A stretch of 15,174 bases of DNA from Methanosarcina sp. (GCA_013330315.1 DUIO01000187.1:4977-20150), one strand, 5' to 3'; numbered from the stretch's first letter, positions 1-6,178 are shown. Translations and numbers: made by a program. The notes: generated from the sequence alone by a model not told the origin.

Positions 1-61
1 TTCATTTTTCACTTAATTCTTCAAATATCCGACTTAGTGATTGATATTGTAAATTCAATTG

Positions 62-85
62 ATTATCTTAATGAAATAAGATAAT
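62..85. repeat. 8-bp inverted repeat (hairpin) in AT-rich leader
   Basis: ATTATCTT at 62-69 and AAGATAAT at 78-85 are perfect inverted copies around an 8-nt loop, followed by T-rich sequence. It could be the 3' end or terminator of a gene lying before the window. The stem is all A/T except one pair, so chance is possible. I see nothing else definite in 1-270. Confidence 0.35.
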
Positions 86-275
86 ATAAATTAACTTTAT
101 TATTTTATTTGTTGATTTTTCATACTAAAACTAAATTTAATATAAAAATTTTACTTCTACTTTCTAATAATTCATAAGATATAATAGATTCTAAAGTGTT
201 GTGAACCAAATAAAAACATTATCAAGCTTTAAATCTTAGATTTATCTCTTAACAGCCTCTTTTGAAGAAAGTATG

Positions 276-283
276 TTTATATT
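276..283 (+). promoter_or_regulatory. Candidate TATA box for the coiled-coil/lipoprotein unit
   Basis: TTTATATT lies 58 bases before the ATG at 334. An archaeal start site about 25 bases downstream would give a short leader of roughly 30 bases carrying the GGGAGG ribosome binding site at 321-326. Another AT-rich candidate is near 138-150, so the choice is an inference. Confidence 0.4.
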
Positions 284-333
284 CTCTCGTTTCAATAATG
301 TAACAATTGAATAATTTATAGGGAGGAACTCTT

Positions 334-1467
334 ATGGGAAAATCAAAGAAAGCAATACGCTATATTTCTTGCTTAACTTTCTTACTTCTAATACTCAGTA
401 TTTTGTCTACCGCGGCTCTTGCCGGGAATGGTGCAGGAGCAGGTAATGATTCAAAGAATGAAAAGCAGCTTGAGACTTTTCAGAAAAAAGACTCTATGAG
501 GGAAAGAACCCAGGAAAGAAACCAAACCTTGAATGGGACTCTGGAAACAGTACAGATGCAAGAAGAAAATCAGGAAAGAGATCAGTTAAAAGAACAACTC
601 CGGATTAAGAAAGATAACTATCAAACCGCTAAAAAGAACTTCATTGCGGTCCGAAAGCAGCTCAGGTCAGGGAATTATGATAATGAAGACCTGGAAACCG
701 CAAAGAACTATCTGAATGCTAGTATTGACTATATGATAGCTCATCTTGAAAAAGTTCAGTACAACATTGAGCAGTCAAATGGTAATGGCACAGAGACCAG
801 AACTACGGATATTGAAAACAGGATCTCACAGTTACAGGAAGAAAAGAAGGCTGTTGAAAAAGCCGAGAGTCTTGAAGATCTTGTGAATGCAACCGAATCG
901 GTACGCAGTGTCTGGAATAATGCAAGGAATATAACGTCTGTGGAGACCGGAAGAACAGCCGGAGAGAAGATAGATGAATTCGATAATAAATCTGCGGCTG
1001 TCTCCGGGAAGATTGAAAAAGAATTGGAAAGCCTTAATGAGACCGGTGTCAACACAACTGAACTTGAGGCAAAACTTGCCAGTTATAATGCCCTGATGAA
1101 TTCAGCGAGGGAGAATAATAAGGCTGCAAAAGATATCTACAACAAAGATAACGCAACCGAAGAAGAGCTTAAGCAGGCAGATACCTATCTGCAAACCGCA
1201 CTCAAAGAGATAAAAGATGCAAACCAGATTCTGAAAGAAATCTTTGATGAACTGGAGCAGTACAGGGTTGAAGAGGCTAACAGAAACAGAGTTCAAAATA
1301 CTCTGGAAAATGAACTTAATAATACCGGAGATATAAACAGCACAGACAATAGTTCGTCTGCGAGCAGTATTTCTCTAAACGAAACTGGAACCTCTCCTGA
1401 AGGGGAAACCAATACCAGCACAGGTAATGAATCTGTAAATTCTTCCGAAAATGGACTGAAGAATTAA
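334..1467 (+). CDS. Exported sequon-rich coiled-coil protein
   Basis: I do not recognise a named family for this 377-residue protein. It starts with a Sec signal peptide: a basic n-region (GKSKKAIR), a hydrophobic core of about 18 residues, and a likely cleavage after ALA near residue 30. The rest has almost no hydrophobic patches and is rich in Glu, Lys, Gln and Asn, as expected of long alpha-helical coiled coils (about 45-325). The final 51 residues are a Ser/Thr/Asn/Gly tail. I count 18 N-X-S/T sequons, seven of them in that tail, so heavy N-glycosylation outside the cell is plausible. The ATG follows GGGAGG (321-326) with a 7-base gap. Only 13 bases separate its stop from the next gene, which begins after its own GGAGG, so the two are probably co-transcribed. 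It may be an envelope or extracellular structural protein; no enzyme motif is visible. Confidence 0.85.
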   Translation: MGKSKKAIRYISCLTFLLLILSILSTAALAGNGAGAGNDSKNEKQLETFQKKDSMRERTQERNQTLNGTLETVQMQEENQERDQLKEQLRIKKDNYQTAKKNFIAVRKQLRSGNYDNEDLETAKNYLNASIDYMIAHLEKVQYNIEQSNGNGTETRTTDIENRISQLQEEKKAVEKAESLEDLVNATESVRSVWNNARNITSVETGRTAGEKIDEFDNKSAAVSGKIEKELESLNETGVNTTELEAKLASYNALMNSARENNKAAKDIYNKDNATEEELKQADTYLQTALKEIKDANQILKEIFDELEQYRVEEANRNRVQNTLENELNNTGDINSTDNSSSASSISLNETGTSPEGETNTSTGNESVNSSENGLKN

Positions 1468-1480
1468 AGGAGGAAAGAAA

Positions 1481-1738
1481 ATGGTAAAATTTGCACATCT
1501 GCTTGTAGTCTCGGTTTTAGTTACCTGGCTTGCAGTATCCGGCTGTGTTGAAGATACAGCTGACCAGGATAAAGCAGGTATAGTTTCAGATATTTCCGGA
1601 ATGGAAGATAGCGGAAACACCTCAACTGAGGAGCTTACCGAGGCAGATATTCAGGAATTTGAAGAAAATATTACACACCTTGAGGATCTGCTCGAAAATT
1701 CAAGCGAAGAAATAATTGTTGAAGATATCCAAGGATAA
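1481..1738 (+). CDS. Small acidic lipoprotein
   Basis: This 85-residue protein has a hydrophobic signal sequence (about residues 4-20) ending in the lipobox-like VSGC, with Cys as the expected lipid-modified first mature residue near 22. The mature part of about 64 residues is strongly acidic (runs of Glu and Asp) with one or two sequons (NTS, NSS), and has no recognisable domain. GGAGG at 1469-1473 lies 7 bases before the ATG, directly after the stop codon of the preceding gene. That spacing and the shared envelope destination suggest the pair is made and perhaps used together, the lipoprotein being a membrane-tethered partner of the coiled-coil protein. That partnership is inference. The gene ends 16 bases from the convergent phasin-like gene. 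Confidence 0.8.
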   Translation: MVKFAHLLVVSVLVTWLAVSGCVEDTADQDKAGIVSDISGMEDSGNTSTEELTEADIQEFEENITHLEDLLENSSEEIIVEDIQG

Positions 1739-1754
1739 AATAAAAAAGGTGCTC

Positions 1755-2081
1755 TCATTTGAAGAACATCTTTTCCTTATTTTTCATTTTCTGGACTTCA
1801 TCTTCCAGGTCCTTTAACCTCGATTCAAGCTCATGCATATCTTTCCTGGTAAACACATCCGCCTTTGAGATAGCATCCTGAATCTTGTCAGATATCTTCT
1901 TTTCCAGGTCAACCCTCTGTTTTTTACTTTCTTCAACCAAATCCTGGACAACTTTCTTTCCTTCTTCTTTACTTATATCCCCTTTGTCAACCAGATCTTT
2001 TACAAGCTCATTTACTCTTTCTTCAGTGACTGCCCAGAGGCCTGCCCCTATGAGCCCTAGTTTTCTAACTGATTCTTTCAT
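1755..2081 (-). CDS. Phasin-like coiled-coil protein (COG3937 type)
   Basis: This 108-residue protein resembles the polyhydroxyalkanoate-synthesis-regulator phasin family. It has an N-terminal amphipathic stretch (VRKLGLIGAGLWAVTEER), a central helix containing VKDLVDKGDISKEEGKKVV, and a C-terminal coiled coil with ELESRLKDLEDEVQKM. The size fits the family. In bacteria such proteins coat or regulate storage granules. In methanogens without an obvious polyester pathway the role is unknown, so the name is a homology label only. There is no signal peptide, so it should be cytoplasmic. The start is the first ATG after the upstream AT-rich repeat zone, with only a weak ribosome binding site (GCGAG). 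Its upstream side is occupied by three tandem-repeat arrays, where its promoter must lie. Its 3' end faces the lipoprotein gene. Confidence 0.75.
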   Translation of the reverse strand: MKESVRKLGLIGAGLWAVTEERVNELVKDLVDKGDISKEEGKKVVQDLVEESKKQRVDLEKKISDKIQDAISKADVFTRKDMHELESRLKDLEDEVQKMKNKEKMFFK

Positions 2082-2110
2082 GTATAAACACTCGCCTGGG
2101 TCATTTTCTT

Positions 2111-2166
2111 TGGATTATTTTTATTGGATTATTTTTATTGGATTATTTTTATTGGATTATTTTCTT
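2111..2166. repeat. 14-bp tandem repeat, four units
   Basis: TGGATTATTTTTAT is repeated exactly at 2111, 2125 and 2139, with a fourth unit at 2153 that differs at its 3' end (TTTTCTT). Degenerate TTGATTATTTT-like copies continue to about 2230. The array begins 30 bases upstream of the phasin-like gene's start, so it lies in its leader or promoter. Strand slippage is the likely origin. Confidence 0.9.
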
Positions 2167-2252
2167 TTGATTGTTTGATTATTTTTTAATTATTTTCCTT
2201 GAGTAATTTTTTGATTATCTTCTTTGATTAATCTTCTCTAAAGTATTTAATC

Positions 2253-2304
2253 TGGAATATTTTACTGGAGTATTTTGCTGGAATATCCTAATTGAATATC
2301 CTAA
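2253..2304. repeat. 13-bp tandem repeat, four units
   Basis: Four 13-bp units start at 2253, 2266, 2279 and 2292: TGGAATATTTTAC, TGGAGTATTTTGC, TGGAATATCCTAA and TTGAATATCCTAA. The core resembles the 14-bp unit of the neighbouring array, suggesting a related origin. Confidence 0.85.
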
Positions 2305-2343
2305 TTAGAATTAATTCAAAAGTAACTAATTAATTGGCGGTTA

Positions 2344-2397
2344 ATGTATTAAAAACTGATAATGTATTTAAGGGTAGTTATGTATTAAAAACACTAT
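2344..2397. repeat. 18-bp tandem repeat, three units
   Basis: Three 18-bp units start with ATGTATT at 2344, 2362 and 2380. The first and third share ATGTATTAAAAAC exactly, while the middle unit has diverged after TTTAA. This is the third array with a different period in less than 300 bases. Confidence 0.75.
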
Positions 2398-2474
2398 TGA
2401 TTAAAATTATCCTTTAATTAAGGCCTCTTTGAAGCGCGTTTGATATTTTCTGGTTTTTTTTGAAAAATAGAAAT

Positions 2475-2690
2475 TCAAGAGTAAAGATCTGAGACCGGAA
2501 TCCTTAAAACTACTCTGTACAGGTCAATTAGTTCTTGTTTTGCTTTATCTAGAGCCCATCCCAAAATCAGTACATTTCTCAAGTCAATAAGAGGTTCAGG
2601 ACTGTTTTTTTCATGATCATAAACTCGGTTGATTCTCCCACTTTCGAGAGTTAAAGGGAATTTTGAGTTTTGAGATAAGCTCTTAATCAA
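2475..2690 (-). CDS. Possible 71-residue hypothetical protein or remnant
   Basis: This open frame runs from a TTG placed directly after an in-frame TGA. It has no ribosome binding site, so the start is doubtful. The C-terminal half (NVLILGWALDKAKQELIDLY) reads as a convincing amphipathic helix, and the codon mix is not unlike that of the neighbours. I recognise no family. It lies on the same strand and just downstream of another orphan coding fragment (2742-2942), so both could be debris of decayed genes. It may equally be chance. Confidence 0.22.
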   Translation of the reverse strand: MIKSLSQNSKFPLTLESGRINRVYDHEKNSPEPLIDLRNVLILGWALDKAKQELIDLYRVVLRIPVSDLYS

Positions 2691-2741
2691 TCAAGCTAAA
2701 GGCATGGAAATATCAAAGTTTATGGAAAATAAATCAAAGTT

Positions 2742-2942
2742 TTAATACTTGAAAATTTCGTCAGGATAGGTAAAAACATCGTCACTGCCGCCAGCATAAT
2801 TACCCCCAGGCTGGTTGCTGGGAGGAGCACGAAGACCTTCACAGCAGTAACTTACAAAGTTCACATTATGACGTTTAAAGTTAGCCTCATTCTTTATCCA
2901 TGTAATTTTCTTTCTTAAAATTTGAGCCGGCAGGAGAAGCTT
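2742..2942 (-). pseudogene. Orphan C-terminal coding fragment
   Basis: The minus strand is open for 67 codons from just after a TAA at 2943-2945 to the TAA at 2742-2744, with no ATG. The last 50 or so codons look truly coding. They have higher GC than the surrounding spacer and encode a protein-like tail, including NVNFVSYCCEGLRAPPSNQP and, near the end, GGNYAGGSDDVFTYPDEIFKY. The richness in Gly, Pro, Cys and Tyr and the clean stop suggest the C-terminus of a lost gene. I do not recognise the family. The first 15 codons may be noncoding. Confidence 0.45.
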
Positions 2943-2972
2943 TTAGGAGGATTAGTCCATTATTATAATATG

Positions 2973-3063
2973 CAATAGATAGTACATGGAATATCACAGC
3001 AATAATAGCCCTTTAAATCCCAGTATTTCTCTCAAGTATTTGGCTTATCTATTGTAAAAGGGC
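2973..3063 (+). other. Interleaved inverted repeats before the CsbD gene
   Basis: CAATAGATA (2973-2981) is complementary to TATCTATTG (3046-3054), and GCCCTTT (3008-3014) to AAAGGGC (3057-3063). The order A-B-A'-B' is that of an RNA pseudoknot, not of nested hairpins. The block ends 64 bases before the CsbD start and could be part of its leader. No promoter for the gene was clear. Confidence 0.3.
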
Positions 3064-3126
3064 ATCACGGCTGTGATTGATCTTCTGTATCAAAATTTAG
3101 AAAATAGGAAGAAAAGAGGGAATGTC

Positions 3127-3303
3127 ATGAATGGGGGTACTGAAGAAGCAAAAGGCAAGCTTCGCCAAGCGAAAGGTGAAATTAAGGAAGCTGCAGGGGA
3201 ATTGACCGGCAATCGTCGTCTGGAGGCGGAGGGCGAGGCCGAAAAAAGAGAAGGTAAAGTGCAGGAGAAGGTGGGCCAAATTAAGAAAGTATTTGATGAG
3301 TAA
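3127..3303 (+). CDS. CsbD-family stress-response protein
   Basis: The 58-residue product is a typical CsbD-like protein: small, highly charged and helical, with the repeated K-G pattern EEAKGKLRQAKGEIKEAAGE, then LTGNRRLEAEGEAEKREGK and VQEKVGQIKK. In bacteria the family is induced by general stress, and its molecular function is unknown. I chose the ATG at 3127, because the product then starts MNGGTEEAKGK like other family members and AGAGGG at 3115-3120 sits 6 bases upstream. A GTG at 3073 in the same frame would add 18 unlike residues and lacks a ribosome binding site. It has no signal peptide and should be cytoplasmic. A hairpin follows 21 bases after the stop. Confidence 0.88.
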   Translation: MNGGTEEAKGKLRQAKGEIKEAAGELTGNRRLEAEGEAEKREGKVQEKVGQIKKVFDE

Positions 3304-3324
3304 AGGATAGTATATTACGCCTTC

Positions 3325-3350
3325 ACCCGGCAGTTTCAATACCGGGTTTT
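3325..3350. terminator. Hairpin between convergent genes
   Basis: ACCCGG (3325-3330) and CCGGGT (3342-3347) form a GC-rich 6-bp stem with an 11-nt loop, and on + a short T run closes it. It can end transcription of the CsbD gene. The stop codon of the opposing HEAT-like gene (3336-3338) lies in the loop, so its last codons are part of the same structure. Confidence 0.6.
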
Positions 3351-4409
3351 CATAATTTCTTTTTTCCTTGTTTCGTCCAGATATGGAATTATAAACTGGA
3401 GAGCTTCAAATCTTATGTTTTTATCTTTAAGGCTGAAAGCTAATTGAAGAGTTTCTTCAATAATTTCCTTTTTTCTCTTCTCATTCAAATATGAGATAAG
3501 CAAAGAAAGAGCCCGTACCTTCAGATAGTCTGATTGGATTCCTTCTATCATTCCAAGAGCTTTTCCAGTAAGATTTTTACTTATGGGCTTGCCGAAATAA
3601 TGAATCAGCAGGAAAAATATCTGAAACTTTGCATCTCCATACTGGATGTTAGGGGCGAAGTCAAGAATCTCTTCTATGAGCTCTTCTTTTCCGGGTCCCT
3701 TAAGGTGAGGAGCAAGAGAAGAAAGCACCGTAGCTCTTTCATCTTCATCCTGAATAAGGGAGGTAAAGTAAAGGGCTTTTTTTATGTACTCTCCTTTTCT
3801 TGGTCCTTCGAGGTAAGGGACAATCCGGGAAAGCGCATATGACCTCAGGTCTCCATACTGGATCTGGCAGGCAAGATCAAGGGTTTTTTCCATAAGTTCT
3901 TCTTTTCCTTTCCCGGTTCCCGATTGATCCAAACCCCGCCCATCACTATATTTTGCTTGGAACTCTTCAAGCAGCCTGTTAAATTCTTCAATTACTCCGA
4001 TTTTATCATTTGAGTTCTGTTTAATAGCCCCCAATGAACCATTTTCGGCTGTCATTTTCTGTGCCTCCTTGTCTTTTATAAAAGACGATATTTCTTTAGC
4101 TAAAGAAGGATTTTCTTCAAACAATTTAAAAATCTCCTGAACCAGAGTCTGCTTTATTTCCTGATCAGAAGGAGCAATGACCATATCTCCTGAAGCTTCT
4201 TTTAATTCAGGGATTCCTCTTGAACACAACTCTTTCCAGAGTTCTTTCTTAATTGCCCAAACCTCGACCCCTTCTTTTTTGCAGGCTTCGATGTCTGCTT
4301 TTCTGGACCCCACCACCAGATAAAGAATTTCGTGCTCAAGAAGATCTGTTACTGTTTGTGCCAGCTGCATGGGCGCCAGTTGACTGATCATTACATCCTG
4401 TTGTTTCAT
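3336..4409 (-). CDS. HEAT-like repeat protein with an N-terminal alpha/beta region
   Basis: This 357-residue soluble protein has three parts. Residues 1-75 look alpha/beta (ILYLVVGSRKADIEACKKEG, then VEVWAIKKELWKELCSRGI) and match no family I can name. Residues 80-165 are helical and charged with a polar linker. Residues 167-349 hold five HEAT-like helical repeats of about 36 residues, with motifs such as QIQYGDLRSYALSRIVPYLE and IQDEDERATVLSSLAPHL. Such repeats make curved scaffolds for protein binding, so the gene probably encodes an adaptor; the partner is unknown. I chose the ATG at 4409 because AGAAGG (4419-4424) sits 9 bases upstream. An ATG at 4418 directly abuts that site, and the frame is open further up to 4517, where it runs into promoter-like DNA. 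It ends within the hairpin shared with the CsbD gene. Confidence 0.8.
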   Translation of the reverse strand: MKQQDVMISQLAPMQLAQTVTDLLEHEILYLVVGSRKADIEACKKEGVEVWAIKKELWKELCSRGIPELKEASGDMVIAPSDQEIKQTLVQEIFKLFEENPSLAKEISSFIKDKEAQKMTAENGSLGAIKQNSNDKIGVIEEFNRLLEEFQAKYSDGRGLDQSGTGKGKEELMEKTLDLACQIQYGDLRSYALSRIVPYLEGPRKGEYIKKALYFTSLIQDEDERATVLSSLAPHLKGPGKEELIEEILDFAPNIQYGDAKFQIFFLLIHYFGKPISKNLTGKALGMIEGIQSDYLKVRALSLLISYLNEKRKKEIIEETLQLAFSLKDKNIRFEALQFIIPYLDETRKKEIMKTRY

Positions 4410-4483
4410 TTTTTTCATCCTTCTACTTCTAAATACATGTCCTTTTTTATTTGTTCTGAGAATAAATGAAAAGGGGCCAGTGG

Positions 4484-4614
4484 TAATTATACAGGAGACA
4501 GTAGTAATTGTACACAATTTCTAAATATATAATAAAAGATAAATACTTTGTTAAAACCTTAAAAGTTTAGTGTTATCTGTTCAGAGCTTTTTGCAGGACT
4601 GGAATAATTGTCCA
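4484..4614. promoter_or_regulatory. Three TAATTRTMCA operator-like sites
   Basis: Similar 10-mers occur at 4484 (TAATTATACA), 4505 (TAATTGTACA) and 4605 (TAATTGTCCA). The first two are 21 bp apart, two helical turns. The second belongs to a perfect palindrome, AATTGT-AC-ACAATT (4506-4519). They surround the candidate TATA box of the HEAT-like gene, as repressor or activator sites would. Confidence 0.4.
4522..4536 (-). promoter_or_regulatory. Candidate TATA box of the HEAT-like gene
   Basis: Read on the minus strand this is TTTTATTATATATTT, a good archaeal TATA element. It predicts a start site near 4500 and a leader of about 90 bases. The AATTGT palindrome lies between it and that start site. 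Confidence 0.5.
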
Positions 4615-4683
4615 TAATTACAGCTCATTTACATTACAGTGTATTCAGTGATTATTGAGAAAAGTACTTTAAAAATGGCTCAA

Positions 4684-4794
4684 AAAACTCGGTTTTCAAT
4701 TCGTAGATAAACTGGAATGTCTGAGGTTTGCAAAGTATGGGAGCAGCAGTTAAAAATCCAGAAAAAAAGTGGGGCGGTTTGATGACCGAGTTTT
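4684..4794. repeat. 10-bp inverted repeat enclosing 91 bases
   Basis: AAAACTCGGT (4684-4693) and ACCGAGTTTT (4785-4794) are perfect inverted copies. On + the second arm runs into a T/C-rich tail, so a transcript could fold into a long closed element with a U-rich end. The spacer 4615-5016 has no convincing gene; its rightward open frame starting near 4769 is low-complexity Phe/Ser. Confidence 0.4.
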
Positions 4795-4880
4795 CTCTTT
4801 TCTTTTCGCTTTCATATTAGAGAAGCAACTCTTTTCTCAATCTTTACCACTAAATTTGTTGTATTCCAGACCTATTTTGA

Positions 4881-4940
4881 CTTCTTCCTTTTTTTTCCTT
4901 TTTTCCTTTTTTTTCTCTTTTTTTGTTTTTCTCCCTCTTC
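4881..4940. other. 60-base pyrimidine tract
   Basis: Positions 4881-4924 contain only C and T on +, and after one G at 4925 a further 15 pyrimidines follow. It lies beyond the 3' end of the minus-strand regulator gene, so its transcript would be purine-rich. Homopurine-homopyrimidine DNA can form unusual helices; no function is shown here. Confidence 0.8.
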
Positions 4941-5016
4941 ATACCTCTTAATCGTTTTTATTTTATTCTGGATATTTTATATTATTTTTATGTTTTTTAT
5001 GTTCTTCTTATATTCT

Positions 5017-5805
5017 TCATATTTCCTTTACTTCTCTTGACAGACCCTTATAGTAAGCATAAAGGTCCTCCCCCCATTGGAGGGCTTTAGGGTCGAAGCT
5101 TATGACGTCGTTTACGTGATCGTAGACACCATTGATGTAAAAGAGACCGAGAGAGAGGAAGCGATCTGTTACCACGCTTGAAAGGAGCATCTCTTTGTCA
5201 TAAACATAAATATGAGTGTTGTTAAGGGCAAGAAATTCGCCTACTTCGTGCCTGAATTCCGTTTTCATTCTATTAAATACGGCCTCGGTCACAATCAGGG
5301 ATATACTGATACCTTTTTGTGCAAAATTCAGGAACATTTTAGGGTACAGGGGGTGAATAAACGGAGAAACGCCTTTTACAAATTCCGATTTTGTTATATT
5401 TTCCACAAATTCTTTGTGAGGAGAAAAGATATTAGCCTCGTCAAGGGGTCTGGCAAAGGTGCTGCACTTCAGGTCACTTATTCTTTTCAAGAGATGAAGG
5501 GGGATACCATCAAGCTTATGACTGTTCCAGAATTCTTGTTTGCTCTCAAAAGTTTCTATAGTATTAATCATATTCTGCAGGCTTTCAACTATTATTTCCC
5601 CTACAGGGGTCAGTTTGTACTTATTGTCCTCCTGATAAAGAAGATACTTATCTTTAAGAAGCTTGATCTGAGGCTGAACCGATGTCGGACCTGCATCAAA
5701 GAAGCTTTTTATTTCTTCGAGGCTTTTTGGACCTTCGCTCAATAACAGAAGGATCTTTTTTCTTTTTTCCGAAAATAAAACCAGGTCAAGGTAGGAGTTT
5801 TCCAT
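5017..5805 (-). CDS. Winged-helix FilR1/DUF1724-type transcriptional regulator
   Basis: The 262-residue protein has an ArsR-like winged helix at about residues 8-80 (KRKKILLLLSEGPKSLEEI, then TSVQPQIKLLKDKYLLYQED, then YKLTPVGE). A FilR1-type domain (DUF1724) follows at about 120-255, visible in FVENITKSEFVKGVSPFIHP and FLSLGLFYINGVYDH. Length and layout match the methanogenesis regulators of Methanosarcina, some of which (Msr proteins) control methyltransferase genes. The target here cannot be told from sequence, and no methyltransferase gene is in the window. The ATG has AGGAG six bases upstream, within a possible hairpin (5808-5829). A palindrome between its TATA box and predicted start site suggests self-regulation. 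It is divergent from the large HEAT gene, which is a candidate target. The closest alternative label is a generic ArsR-family regulator. Confidence 0.88.
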   Translation of the reverse strand: MENSYLDLVLFSEKRKKILLLLSEGPKSLEEIKSFFDAGPTSVQPQIKLLKDKYLLYQEDNKYKLTPVGEIIVESLQNMINTIETFESKQEFWNSHKLDGIPLHLLKRISDLKCSTFARPLDEANIFSPHKEFVENITKSEFVKGVSPFIHPLYPKMFLNFAQKGISISLIVTEAVFNRMKTEFRHEVGEFLALNNTHIYVYDKEMLLSSVVTDRFLSLGLFYINGVYDHVNDVISFDPKALQWGEDLYAYYKGLSREVKEI

Positions 5806-5807
5806 GT

Positions 5808-5829
5808 AACTCTCCTCTTTTAAGGAGTT
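5808..5829 (-). promoter_or_regulatory. Ribosome-site hairpin of the regulator gene
   Basis: On the minus strand AACTCCT is followed after a 6-base loop by AGGAGAGTT. They pair as seven base pairs with a two-base bulge and include the AGGAG ribosome binding site in the stem. This could reduce translation of the regulator. Confidence 0.35.
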
Positions 5830-5907
5830 TTACTGTGTTTCTAAGGCGGATCTGAAATTCTGGTGAAGTATTAGTGTCAAATCTTCTGTATATTTGTATT
5901 GGATAAA

Positions 5908-5940
5908 AAGGTATATCTTTTACCTTATACTCTATAAATT
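5908..5940 (-). promoter_or_regulatory. Promoter and palindromic operator of the regulator
   Basis: AAGGTA (5908-5913) and TACCTT (5921-5926) are perfect inverted arms with a 7-base spacer. On the minus strand AATTTATAGA (5931-5940) is a TATA candidate, so the palindrome lies just downstream, over the likely start site. A dimeric winged-helix protein binding there would repress, and the simplest candidate is the encoded regulator itself. Confidence 0.42.
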
Positions 5941-6026
5941 AATGTGGATTCTTTTTGATACTGAGGATAATTGTTCAAGGGCATTTAATTTTATTTGATT
6001 TTCCTCTACCTGTGCTCATATTCAAT

Positions 6027-6084
6027 AGTATTTGCTTGCAATAGTACTTCTTTGCACAGTATTTGCTTGCAGTTTTTGCTTGAA
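6027..6084. repeat. 14-bp direct repeats 31 bp apart
   Basis: AGTATTTGCTTGCA occurs exactly at 6027-6040 and 6058-6071, and a partial copy, TTTTGCTTGA, follows at 6075-6084. The 31-bp offset is about three helical turns. They sit just upstream of the TATA box of the large HEAT gene, a typical activator position. Confidence 0.6.
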
Positions 6085-6104
6085 GATAAAAATCAAAATC
6101 AATA

Positions 6105-6114
6105 CTTATAAAAG
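6105..6114 (+). promoter_or_regulatory. TATA box of the large HEAT gene
   Basis: CTTATAAAAG, preceded by AATA, is a strong archaeal TATA box. A start site near 6135-6140 would leave a leader of about 40 bases with GGTGGG at 6168-6173. Confidence 0.6.
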
Positions 6115-6178
6115 ATAAACCCGCCAAACTGGAATATATCATAAAAGGAAAGAATTATAACAGCGTTGGTGGGAATTC

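Noticed and set aside
2106..2397. CRISPR-like array in the repeat zone
   Set aside because: The units of 13-18 bp are directly adjacent with no spacers, and no cas genes are present, so these are simple tandem repeats.
4684..4794. Possible C/D-box small RNA (TGATGA at 4780-4785, CTGA near 4721)
   Set aside because: The boxes are in the wrong order and spacing for an archaeal C/D guide RNA, and the first C-box base is T instead of a purine.
4769..4951. 60-codon rightward open frame
   Set aside because: It reads through the pyrimidine tract, giving Phe/Ser/Leu low-complexity sequence, and has no ribosome binding site.
5212..5745. 177-codon open frame opposite the FilR1-type regulator gene
   Set aside because: It is antisense to a confidently recognised gene and its composition (many Phe, Tyr, Arg, Cys) is that of a shadow frame.
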